From Amborella trichopoda (lineage: Eukaryota; Streptophyta; Magnoliopsida; Amborellales; Amborellaceae): a stretch of DNA of 64,000 bases. Numbering within the stretch: the first letter of the stretch is position 1; every line of letters starts with the position of its first letter. Below the pieces are notes generated by a model that had not been told where the DNA came from, made no database searches, and worked only from the letters and a program-made list of their open reading frames with translations. The position numbers and the translations under genes are program-made. Where the stretch lies: NCBI RefSeq assembly GCF_000471905.2, contig NW_006498137.1:275047-339046 (forward strand), read 5' to 3'. This document shows positions 36,601-48,600 of this stretch, piece by piece.

Positions 36601-39600
36601 TGGATGCCTTTAGCTTTTAGTTTATAGAATTTTTTTTTGTGTGCATCTGAGCTTTTTTAACAAGTTTTTAATATTATTCTTTTGAAGAAGCACTGCATTA
36701 TTGCATGGCAGTATCCTTGGTTGGGCCTTAACGTTAACCCACCATTTTCTTGATCTTGTTCAATGCTATATTAACAGTCTTCCTTAACAGTGGAAGGGGT
36801 TAGAATTATAAGAAATGTCCAATTCTTTCCTTTTTTGGAATATAGTTTTGTTCCAAATAAGAAATATGTTTCACCTGGCATGTGTTATTACTTAGTGTCC
36901 TAGACTTCTTTTAAATAAGCTCATTAGCTAATGAGAAGTGGAGTGTTAAAATTTTCATGAACTACTCTTATATTTGGAAGAAAATTGATTAGATTTTTTC
37001 AGCTGGACATTTCACTATCTAATGCATTCATATTGTTATCTGGTAACAGGCCAGAAACTTCCGTTTCAACTGTGGCTTGGTATATGTTGCGGAGCCTGGG
37101 TATGTCTTTACGTTTTATACTTCATGGGTTTCTGTCATTTTCCTTTCTTGGTCTTCCTCTATTTTCAGATTGGTCCTGTATATTTTTTTTTGTTATCCCA
37201 GGCATCTTCTTACATATGATTTGTAATTCTTATTAATATATTGTTAAGGACCATTAAATGAGATGCCTTCAAACGGGCATGAATTTTTGCTCCAGGCTTG
37301 GAATATCAGGAACTTATGTTCCAACAATGCTGTTGGCTGAATAGTTCATGGATCGGATAGAGGCTACATTCCTCTGGAAATGATTCACCTTTCTTTGTGA
37401 TTTGTGCTTTTTTCACGGGGGAATGTACATCTTTTCAAATGTTGGAGAAAGATGCTTGCAACCTCAGGTGATTACTATACATGGCACATGCTCAAGCTTC
37501 GATGGAGCTGACTGGAGAGCTTCTCACACACAAGCCAAGGGGAGAGTTTCTAGGGTTTTCTTTTAGGAGAAAGAATCTATGAGAGAGAGGGCGCTTGCTG
37601 GTCTCTTGGAGAGAGGATGAAGAGGAGGTGCATAAAGAGCTAGAGGAGAGAGGTGTATGAATGGTCGGTTTCCTTAATAGTAGAAATCGCTCCCTCTCTT
37701 GTCCTCCCCTCTATTTATATTAAAAATTCTCTGGTTTCCTATCAATATGGAAACACTCTCCTCCTTAATTTGTATAGGACTTCATTCAGATTGCCTCTAT
37801 GTTAATTCCTTTGCTAATTAGAATGGGATTTGAACTAGATTTCCTCATCCATGTCTACTAATTTGGATAGGATTTAATCTATATTTTGTCATCCAAAACT
37901 AGTATTTTGATTAGGATGTTCAAAATCCTTATCCCACTCAATTTATCTCACATATCAATCCTAAATTTGTTAATGTGCCTTACTCTTATAGCCAACATGG
38001 TTAGCAAATCACATCCCTGTGAGGAATCATTCCACCCAAGAGTCGGACAACCCTCATAAACCAACATTTCCCACTTCAGTCGGTGCAAATATGAGTAAAT
38101 CTCTCTTCCTTACTTTGCGAATGTGTCATGATGAAAGAACTATCCCATATGCCATAAATGAAATTCGTCGTGAGATATTTAAAAACTAGCACATCCCAAT
38201 TGGGAGAACCACATTAAATTTCTATCAAACTAATGTGGACCGCCTCTACTCTTTATTCAAAATTGCTCCAACTTGACCTAGACTTTGTGATTCAGTATTC
38301 TCAATTAATACCTCCCACGCTTTATACTCAGAGAATAATCAACCTCATTGTACACTCATGTTCAACTTATTACATGAAAGACATTTCTCATTAAAATCTA
38401 GAATTTCAATTGCAATTAAGTAATATATTTGATTTAGTATTTTTTAAAAACACTGTTTACAAAAGATTACACTTGGTAGAAACTCGATATAGCTGACCTG
38501 CTAAGTGTCATGATGTGCATGGATGTCTCTGGTACCAATTATAATCTGATGCCAGTGGTCTTACCCCAATCTCAATGTTATTCGATTTGACCACTTTTCT
38601 ACCTTTGCTTCGAACCTAGTCGAATCAAATCACCATGGGAAGACACACTAAACTAGCTAGATCACATCTCCACTTTCTAAGATAGTCTTATGGTTTATGA
38701 GAGCACTTGGGTTCTTAACAACTGGCATTTATCACATGGTATAATAGGAGACAGGGATCATCTTGTTCACCTCTATGTATATAATAGCAACAACAACGAC
38801 AATAATAGTAATAGCAGCCGTAGTAGTAATAATCTTGCTAAGCACGTGTGATATGATCCATGTTGTAATTATACCATACAGATTTTAGTTCTGTCGTTGC
38901 AATTATGCACATTAAGGGTTGCCCCAATGTGCCTCACATGAACATCCCTACTGCTCACACCTGGCTTTTATATAGGCTACGTGATTCAATGGGATGTTAT
39001 ATAGATCATGTCAATTTCTGATATGGAATCTCATCTCATCTCAATTCACACACCTCGCACATTGCATCCTCCAATGTCCCTGACATTGAGGGTGGTTAAC
39101 CTTGCATGACTAGAAAATCTAGCCTGCTGAAAATTCAACTAACAAGGATCATGTGGCCTAGTGTGCAATATTTGTGTCCAATGAACAAAAATTCGGTCGC
39201 CTTGCAACCTAGGCGTCTGTCTAAGCGGTATTTTTTCCGAACCGCCTAGTCGTGGCCTAGGCGGCATGTTCTAGGCGGGTCCGTCTAGGCGCCCGCCTAG
39301 GCGCTCGCCTAGGCGTTAAAGGTGCCTGCCTAAGCGATGTAAAAGACGGCCGCCTTGATCTGCACCTTTTTATGCCACTTGTCGGAAATGCTTTTTGCAT
39401 GTAACAATATTTAGTAATTTATTGGTGAACCAAAAAATGGTATTAATTTAGTTTTAATTATTATCGAGACGGATTAGACTTTTTATGCTACTTGTTGAAA
39501 ATGCTTTTTACATGTAACAATTACTAATTTATTAGTAAATCAAAAAATAGTATTACTTCGTAATTTTTAATTTATCGAAAATGCTTTTTGCATGTAATAG

Positions 39601-42600
39601 TAATTATTAATTTATTGCTACACCAAAACAATAATATTAATTCATAATTATTAATTTATTGAAAATTCTTTTTGCATGTAACAGTTATTAATATTTTATT
39701 GGTAAACAACAAAATAGCATTAATATGTAATTATTAATTTATTGATAAACAAAAAAATAGTATTAATACAGTTTTAATTAATATATGGAGGGATTAGACT
39801 TTTTATGCCACTTGTCGAAAATACTTTTTGCATGTAACAGTCGTCATCATCATAGCTTTTACCCAATTAATTGGGGTTGGCTACATGAATCCTGATCCCC
39901 CATTTTACTCTGTTAAAGGCCATACCATCAGTGAGGCCATGAGTCCCCATATCTTTCCGAACTACTTCCAACTACGTCATTTTGGGCCTACCCTTTGCCC
40001 TTTTCAGTCCTTTCACTTGAACTTACTCGTACCTCCTAACAGGTGTTGTACATGGTTGATGCTACACATGGCCAGCCCTCCTAAGTCTACTCTCTCTCAT
40101 CTTATTGCCTATTAGTGCCACACCTAAATTCTCTCGAATGGATTCATTTTGAATTCTATCCCTTCTTATCTTGCCACTCATCCGTATCAACATCCTCATC
40201 TCCGCTACACTTTTCTATGGGTATATTGTTTTTTGTCCGCCCAATATTTCACCCCATAGAGCAAAGCTGGTCTCACAACTGTTCTATAGAACTTGCCCAT
40301 CAGCTTCATTGGTATGTGGCGATTGCATAAAATTCTAGTTGCATATCTCCATTTCGTCCCATAGAGTAAAGATGGTCTCATAATTATGTGTGCGACATCT
40401 TCCTTTGTCTCTCCATTTTTCTGAATGACCGACCCAAGATATCGAAAGTGCGGTCTTTTTTGTACTTCCTGACCGTCATTCTTAACTACTTCCTCGTCTC
40501 CACTTCTATTACTCTGTCTTAGTTCGGCTAATTTTCAAACCTTTTGATTCTAGAGCATCCTTCAAAAGTTCTAACTTTGTGTTGACTTCGTTTTAGGTTT
40601 CATCGATCAAAACTATGTCATCTGCGAACAACATATACCACGGGACCATATCCTGTAGGTGCCTAGTTAAGTCGTTCATAACGAAGATAAAGAGGTACGA
40701 GCTCAATGCTGACCCTTGATCTAGACCTATTGTCACTGAAAATTCACTCATCTCTCCACTACTTGTTCGTACACTAGTTAGCGCTCCATCATAAATATCC
40801 CTCACCAAGTAGATGAAGTGTCTGGAGACTCCTTTCTCTTCCAACACTCACCAAATCAAATCTTGAGGTACTCTATCATAAGCGTTCTCTAGATCAATAA
40901 AGACCATGTGGAGGTCTTTTCCCTTTAACTCTAAACTTCTCAATCAGTTGTGTAAGTAGGAAAATAGCCTCAATTGTTGACCTTCCTAGCATAAAACCAA
41001 ATTGGTTTTCAGATACACTCGTTTCATGGCATAGTCATTGCTCATTCACACTTTCCAGAGCTTCATAGTATGGCTCATAAGCTTGATCCCTCAATAGTTC
41101 GCACAATTCTGTACGTCTCATTTGTTCTTCTAAATAGGTACCACAATATTTTTTCTCCATTTGTCAGGCATTTTCCTTATTTTCAACACCTTGTCGAACA
41201 ACTTCATCAGCCAGTCAATGCCAATCTCCCCCATGCACTTCCAAACCTCTATCGGGATACCATCTGGTCCTAAAGCCTTTCCTATCTTCATCCTTTTCAA
41301 AGCTTTTTTCACCTTCGATATCCTAATCCTACGAAGGTATTTATGACCTCCACCTTCATTTGTACCAACAGTTCCTTCTAACGCTATGTTCCCATAAATT
41401 AATAACAGTAATTATTAATTTATTGGTAAATTAAAAAATAGTATTAATTCATAATTATTAAGTTATCAAAAATACTTTTTTACATGTGACAATAATTATT
41501 AATTTATTGGTAAACCAAAAAATAGTATTAATTCATTTTTAATTAGACTTTTTATGCCACTTGTCATTTTGCGTGGCACAATAATTATTAATTTATTGGT
41601 AAATGAAAAATAGTATTAATTCGTAATTATTAATTTATCGAAAATGCTTTTTGCATGTGATAGTAATTATTAATTTATTGGTAAACCAAAAATAGTATTA
41701 ATTCGTAATTATTAATATATAGTATATGTAATAAAATGGGGGGAGGTGTGGGCGATCCAACTTAAAAAAAAAGACAACACAGGTTGTCTTTGGGTCTGGG
41801 CACCTGCCTACCCCGAGCCCAAACTGCCATGTTTTTTAACATTGTTTGTGTCCAAACCATACACGTGCATTGAGGAAATGGTAATACCATAAAGCAATAA
41901 TATCGAAATTTCTAAGAGAGAATAAGTAGAAGTGTGAGTTGTGAATTATCGGTTATCTCTATGACTCCATTTCTTGCAACTTTTCCTAAAATCTGTGTGC
42001 ACACGTGCGTGTGTCTAATCTTAAAACAAGAATTCTTGTTTTGCACATGGAGATAACTAGAGGTGCTAGAGGTGAACAAGTGGTCATGGTTCACAAATGG
42101 TTTTGTACTAGTAGCATATGTTTTCCGCTCGGAGTCCCCATCTATGGATTCTATCATTTGTGAATAACCTCTTTGATGCCAAGTAAATCAAGGGGCCTAG
42201 TATGGATTAGACTTTTCCATATAGCTTTTAGGACCTCTTTTATGTTCTCATAATTTCTGATCACCTCGTGGACACTCTTGAGAGAGAAGTACCCATCTTG
42301 AGAGGGAACCTAGTTGATTTCTAGTGCCCATCATTGCGTGCAACTCCATGGGAGTGCTCTTTGGTGACTGAGAGAGTGTGTCATGTATGTTTTTCCTAGC
42401 ACATGAATCTCTCCTTATGGTCTTGGAATCCCATAAGTTGTGTCTCCAAAGGTAGTTCTTCCTAATTAATGTTGACAACATGGACGCTGCTCCACTTGCC
42501 GACTCCCATCCTACCTTCACTTTTGGGTTTACAATCCGAGTTCCAATTGTCAGGACTTGGGTGTTTTTGGTTAAGTTGGTTACCCCATAGGAAGGCCTAT

Positions 42601-45600
42601 TGAAGTTTCTCAAGGGTTATTGATTGTGGTGTAGGGGAGTATATTCACTGAACACCAATGTAGTATGATTGGGGTGCGATAAGAGTTTATGAGAGTTAGT
42701 ATTCCTGGGTATGAAAGTGATGCAATTTTCCAACCTTCAAGCCTAGGCAGGAATTTATCTAATGGAGCTTGGCAGTGGTGATATGTAAGTTTTCCTTCGA
42801 AAGTGGAACCAAGGTAAGTTACATGTAGGTCTGGGGGTTGCAATTCAAAAAAAGCAATGACTTTGATTTTAATAGAGTTGGGGGAGTGGAAGAAGAATAT
42901 AGTTGCTTTGATGTGGTCTTTTAGGGTCCTGAGATGGTTTGAAGCGATCAAGGGAGGTTTTGAGGGATTGGTGAGCTTGTGGATGAATTGCTCCAAAGAC
43001 CAAAAGGTCATCTATATAGAGTAAGTGGGAAGGGGGTGGAGGTGACTTTCCAGTCTCATGCATGTCAATGATCTTGTTGAAGCATTCCATGGCTAGAATG
43101 AAGAGGAGAGAGTGGGTTTCCCTGTCTTAGTACTTTTTGTCCTTACAAAGTCACCAAAAGGGGTCCCATTTAGGATTATGAAGTACCTAGGGGTGGCAAT
43201 GCCCATTTTGATTCACTTGATGAGGACTCCCCAGAATCATATCTTTTTAGTTTGTTTAAGAGAGTCTCAGTTAACGTTGTCAAAAGCTTTGTGAAGGTCA
43301 ACCTTAAGGCAAAAGTAGCTTATTTGTTGTTATTAGCCATACTGTACGTAAGTTTGTGGGCTATGAAGGCTTTCTTAAAGATGCTCCACCCTTGAAAGTG
43401 TTGTGTTTTTGTGGCCTTTAAAGGCCTAGAGAGCTTGTAAAAATGAATTTTTATTATGGAATATGCACTTCAGCAAGTGTGTGTGTTGACTAACACAGAG
43501 TTGGGCGGTTTATGGCCCTGATTATGTCAAAAACCTTTACCCCTAGGCATATGATAGTAGGTCATCCCTTGTTGAGGTCGGCGAGATGCCCATTGATGAT
43601 GTTTGTAGTCCAGGAGAACTGTGTGGTCTCCTGTATGCAGTTTTAGGTCTATGAGGGCAAAACCCAAAGCCTCAACAACCTTTCTCACAGAATATACACA
43701 TGACAATTGCATTACTGGGAAGTAGCCCTATAGAGGGACACGTGTACATGTGCATAGAGAGCCCCTTTTGCACTGTGGTGACAAGTGTTAGACTTGCGCT
43801 TAAAAGGGGGGACTGAAATCTGCATTCCAAGATCATGGTCCTATTGCTTATTGTTGAAGTTGGACAAGCCAATCATGAGCTCTTGCCGTGAGACTGTGGG
43901 TCATGGGTCGTTGTTGGGTTGGATAAGAAAACAGTAGTGGATCATGGTTCTTGGGTCAAGTGGAGTGCCCTTATTGTTGCTAATTTTGACCCATTAATAG
44001 CAGACCATTTCTAATATATTTTATTTTGGTATTAGAAATGTTTTACAATTTTTTTCAAAACTTTAAAAATTTATTTATACTGTAAAATTCATTAAAATGG
44101 CAATTTCAAAAATTTTCAAAACTTGGAAGGCCACATGTGGGGACCAAGGATCTTGCCCCCATGTGTGTGTGCCGCCCATGTGTGGGGTGTGTGGCCTTGA
44201 GGGGCCCACGTGATGCCCATAGGGGGGTGGCACACCCCCCCTATATGTTTTATTATTCGACTTTTAGTGAAAAGTTTAGTTAGTTAGGGAATCTTTTAAA
44301 ATTAAAATAGATTTGATTCCTATTCAAATGGGAGTTTTACTTTTAAAAGATGGGTGTGGTTTCTATAAGGTTGCAACCTTAAACAATCCAATTAAGGCGC
44401 ACCTCCAAATTTTATCATAGCATATAATTTTGGTGTAAAAACTTCTTAGGATTATCTCAAAGTCTATTTTCATATCTAATTATAAAATTTTAAACTCCAA
44501 AAATGGTAAAAATCAAGTAGATCTATAAACATATGAAGCTCCAAAAAAGGTAAAAATCAAGTAGATCTATAAATATATGAAAATCTTGAAAATGGACAGT
44601 CTAGATCATATATTTCAAAATGCACTATGTCTGGGACTCAAAATCTTCTTCTTTTTTTTTCATATTCATACTACATCTCAATGTCGATGATCAATTAGAG
44701 GGTTTTCCAACATTAAAACAACCTTTTTCCGGTGGATTTTTGAGGTGCATCTTTAATTCTACATTTTAAGGTTGCAACCTTGTATAAAATTTTTCCTTAA
44801 AAGATTATCTTTGACTTCCTATAGATTTTGGAAGATATCGATAATACTAAAAGTGGTTATTTTTTTAATTCAAATTTAAATAGAAGTTGGACATGGGTCA
44901 AAATATAAGAGGATAAGGTTCCTATTTTCCAATCATGATGACTAATTTGTGGGATGGATGGCTCAGATTGAATCTCTCTCACCCCACAGATTTTTTAAAT
45001 ATCCTAATGGTCTAGCCAGAAAATACAAATAAGGCATACTTGGAAGAAATCCTATTCAAAGGGGGACATAGATTTGTTTCTAATTAAACCTATTTTGAAC
45101 CTCTGTCAATATCTTTTATGACAAGATCTCTCTCCCATGCCAAGATCTCTCTCTCACACTCCAAGTTACGTCGCTCTCTCACATGCCCCAAAGATCTCTC
45201 TCTTGCCATATTTCCCCTTCCTCTCATGCCAACCTCTCTCTCTTCCATATTCTCTCATGCCACCAAAAAGAAAATAAAATAAGGGGGTGGCATGTGAAAC
45301 TCAATAATTAGAGGTGGCTGTATTTTTGAAGAAAGAAGGGAGATGCCCAGCTTAGGGAGAGATCAACTCACAAACTCAGCTCTAATTTGTTCCTATAGGG
45401 TTTCTACCTAGTTGAGTTTTTGAGCTCTCTAAAACCCTAGATTGAAAGGTATTGCCCGTAAAGCGTTCCTATCTCAGAAATTCCAGCAAGACTTAATCAG
45501 GTGTGGGTTGTGTTGAGCCCTTTGAGGGGTAATCTTCTCATAATTCATCTTAGTATTTCAGCCATATTTCACATTTTTCTATGAATTTTCAGAAACATAT

Positions 45601-48600
45601 ATTGTACTCAAAACTATAGTGGAAGATTGTTTAATGCTCCTGAATGTTTTTTTATTTGCCTTGCTAAAGATCTTAGGTTGCATCTAGGGTATTAGTTTTG
45701 ATTTACAGCAGTACATAATGGCCCATGTAAGTGGACTTCAGGTATAGTGAATTAAAGAAAAGAACACCTTGAGTTCCACATAGCCACTCCTTTCAGAAGG
45801 AAAGCTTCTTGGTTTGGGCTATTGATATGGTTGAGGACTAACTTTAGCCTATTAGCCATAATGCTGTCACCTTATGGATGGCGTTGTAAAAGGCTAAACA
45901 GACTTAAAATTAATCATGGAGAGAGGGCCTTCTTCTTAGGGATTGGAGTTGTGCAAGTTGAGTTGGGGCTTTTCATAATATTTTTTTCTTTTGAAGTTGT
46001 CTTTAAGTCAGTCGGACTTGGTGGACATCCAAGACTGACAAGCTGAGGCGTAATTTGTTGGACTATGGCAGCCTAACTTGATAGGTGATGTGGTGGACCA
46101 CGTGCAAGAGGCGCTTGACCACAGTCCTGGCTGGGCAGGTGTGTTGACTCTATTGTTGTGGGAAAATTTTGAATTTTGAATGTGTAAATGTTCCAAGCAT
46201 GGTTTATGTCATGGCCATAGGCCATGTGAGATTGGGTGAGTGCACATGCAATGAACTGAGTGGGTTGTAATGACCTTGCCTGTGTGAATTGGCATCATCG
46301 GCAATAATGACCCATTCAGTGGGTAGGCTAGATCTGTAAACCTTCTCCCCCTTGATTAGCCATATGGGCACTCATTGATGTTGGGGCATGCATGGGCTGA
46401 TGTAACTGTCAAACCATGCGGTGGGCAGTAATGTGATGCAGGCAATGAGGCTATATAAGCCCCTTGCCTTGACCCTTGAGGGGCATCCATGGCTTATACA
46501 ACCAAGTGCATAGAGTAAGGGCCACGACCCTTCGTGTAGTGCTTGTGCATGTGTCGTATGATTGTCTGCTCCATTCCTTTTGTGTGGCTTTGTGGAAGGT
46601 TGGCCTTGCTATAGTCTTGTTTTGACTTTGGCTTGGTGTAGCATGGTTTGGCTAAGTGAAAAGTTAGCCCTTGTGACAATTGCCATATGTATGGTCCTAT
46701 GTTTGCATTATTTGTTTCTAAAGAATATTAATATTGGATATAAGGAGATTTGGACTTATGAAGTGCAGAATAAGAGAAGGGATCACATCCTTCCCAATCT
46801 GAACTGTTGATTTCAGAATATTTGCTATATCATTTTGATTTCATTTCCAAAACAAGACCATTCATGATTGTAGAATATTTCCTTTACCATTATGGACACT
46901 TTGTCAATTTTTTTTTCCTGAAAGGCATAGTAGTGCCTTTTATGGAGATCATCAAATATTTTCTATTCACGAAAAAATTGGTCTGGGTTGTTCACTTTGT
47001 TGGTTATGGGTTCTATTCAAGCTTCAAGTTTTGCAATTCAAAGGTTGCAGTGTGAAATCCAACATCACCTTAATTGGTAACTGGGTTCACAATTTGCAGC
47101 ATTTGCTGTGAATGACCAGGTATAGTTTGTTGTTTCTTCTTTTCCTTCATAATATCTCATCTCTTTTTTTGACTAGGAAACATCCTGTCCCTATCCAAGA
47201 TTATTTTGTTCTGCCTGGTGGTTTAGTGAGGTCATTGACCGTCTCACATAAGACTGATTTCCTGGCAACAGGCTGGCCCTTTTCTGTTTTGGACCTAAGG
47301 CTGATTGGGCCTGGCAGCAGGTGCATGTGCATGCGTGCGTGCATGTGTGAGTAACAAAAATGAACAGTTTTCAATTGTTAGTCCAAGAAGATGTCATTTG
47401 TGATGTTATCATTTGGATATGTGATTGGGAGATGTGAGGAGAATAGTGACAAAATGGTTTTCAATTGTTAGTGCCAAGAAGATGGCATTTGTGATGTTAT
47501 CACTTGGATATATGTATAGGAGACAAGGCCCCCTAAGTGGAAGCGAACTTACTCTTCAACTTGTTGGCTCTAGCTCTGTAGTATAGTGCAGTATAGTATA
47601 GTATAGTCCTGGCCTTTGATTCGTGAGCGGGGCCATGAGTACAAGCATCATAAGCAAGGGCATGTGAACCAGTAGCAGAGCCGATTGTTTACCCATAGCT
47701 TCCTGATGCGTAATCTACCCATCACACCCTAATGATGTCAAGATAAAATTGAACTTCCCTTTATGAGTATGCAATAGCTAAACCCACGATCAAACTACAC
47801 AAGTGTAACAAATTTACACTACACTATTAACTTGATGAAAAGTGGCAATGGGAGCCTACATGGCTCAGAGTGGATCATGACAAAATAGACCACTTGGGAT
47901 AAGTGTGGCAACTAGATAAAAAGGAACTATGTAGGTATATAATTATCTGGAGATTTCTTTGTTCCCTAATGAGAATGATTCTATGGGTCACAGGTCCAGG
48001 TATTTTAGAAACATTATTTCTTATATTTATAGTTCACACTGCTCTAAATGGTGTCTTCAAAACTTTTTTTTTTTTTTAGGGAACTACAATAGTTCCTTGA
48101 CTAATTGGAAACAATTGGTGTGCAAATTTTTTCTAATTTACATTTTGACCAAGTTTTTTTATTCAGCACGAATATCGATGATGGTATTTTGTAAAATGCA
48201 GGTACATGCTCTCCAGAGCTGGAGTTCCTCGCCATGCTATAATAAAGAAGTTTGTAGGAGAAGATATAGCTAAAGTCGATGAACTTCTAGCTGTGTTATC
48301 CAAATTATCCAGAGGTGCTAGGGTTCCTTTAGAGTACGTGAGCCATGTGGATCGTCATAGAAACAAGGTATTTGATCCTATGATCTGGTAATTTGGTTCC
48401 ATGTATTGTCTTCTTTTCTTGACATTTTCAGTCTTTTTGAACTTGACATCTTACATCCAATTTGGTATTTGATCCTATGATCTAGTAATTTGGTTCCATG
48501 TGTTGTCTTCTTTTCTTGACATTTTCAGTCTTTTTGAACTTCAAATCTTACATATCAAAAATTGGATGTTTTCCCTGTTCCCTGGAATTGCAAATCGAAT

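Larger units (their letters stand above)
39395..41725 (+). repeat. 83-bp A/T-rich satellite inside hAT C (interrupted 39841-41402)
   Basis: Degenerate tandem units containing 'gaaaatgctttttgcatgta', 'attattaatttattggta' and 'aaaatagtattaatt' recur at about 83-bp spacing on both sides of the RTE insertion, at least five units left and four right, some truncated. Confidence 0.8.
39179..41844 (+). mobile_element. hAT element C, non-autonomous, carrying a satellite and an RTE insertion
   Basis: 8-bp target duplication 'tttgtgtc' at 39171-39178 and 41845-41852. Termini CAATGAAC...(left) and CAATGTTA on the complement of the right end. A TAGGCG-rich left subterminal zone (39205-39345) and a shorter, weaker one at the right (about 41790-41825). 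The interior is an 83-bp A/T-rich tandem repeat split by an RTE LINE. No transposase. Confidence 0.85.
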
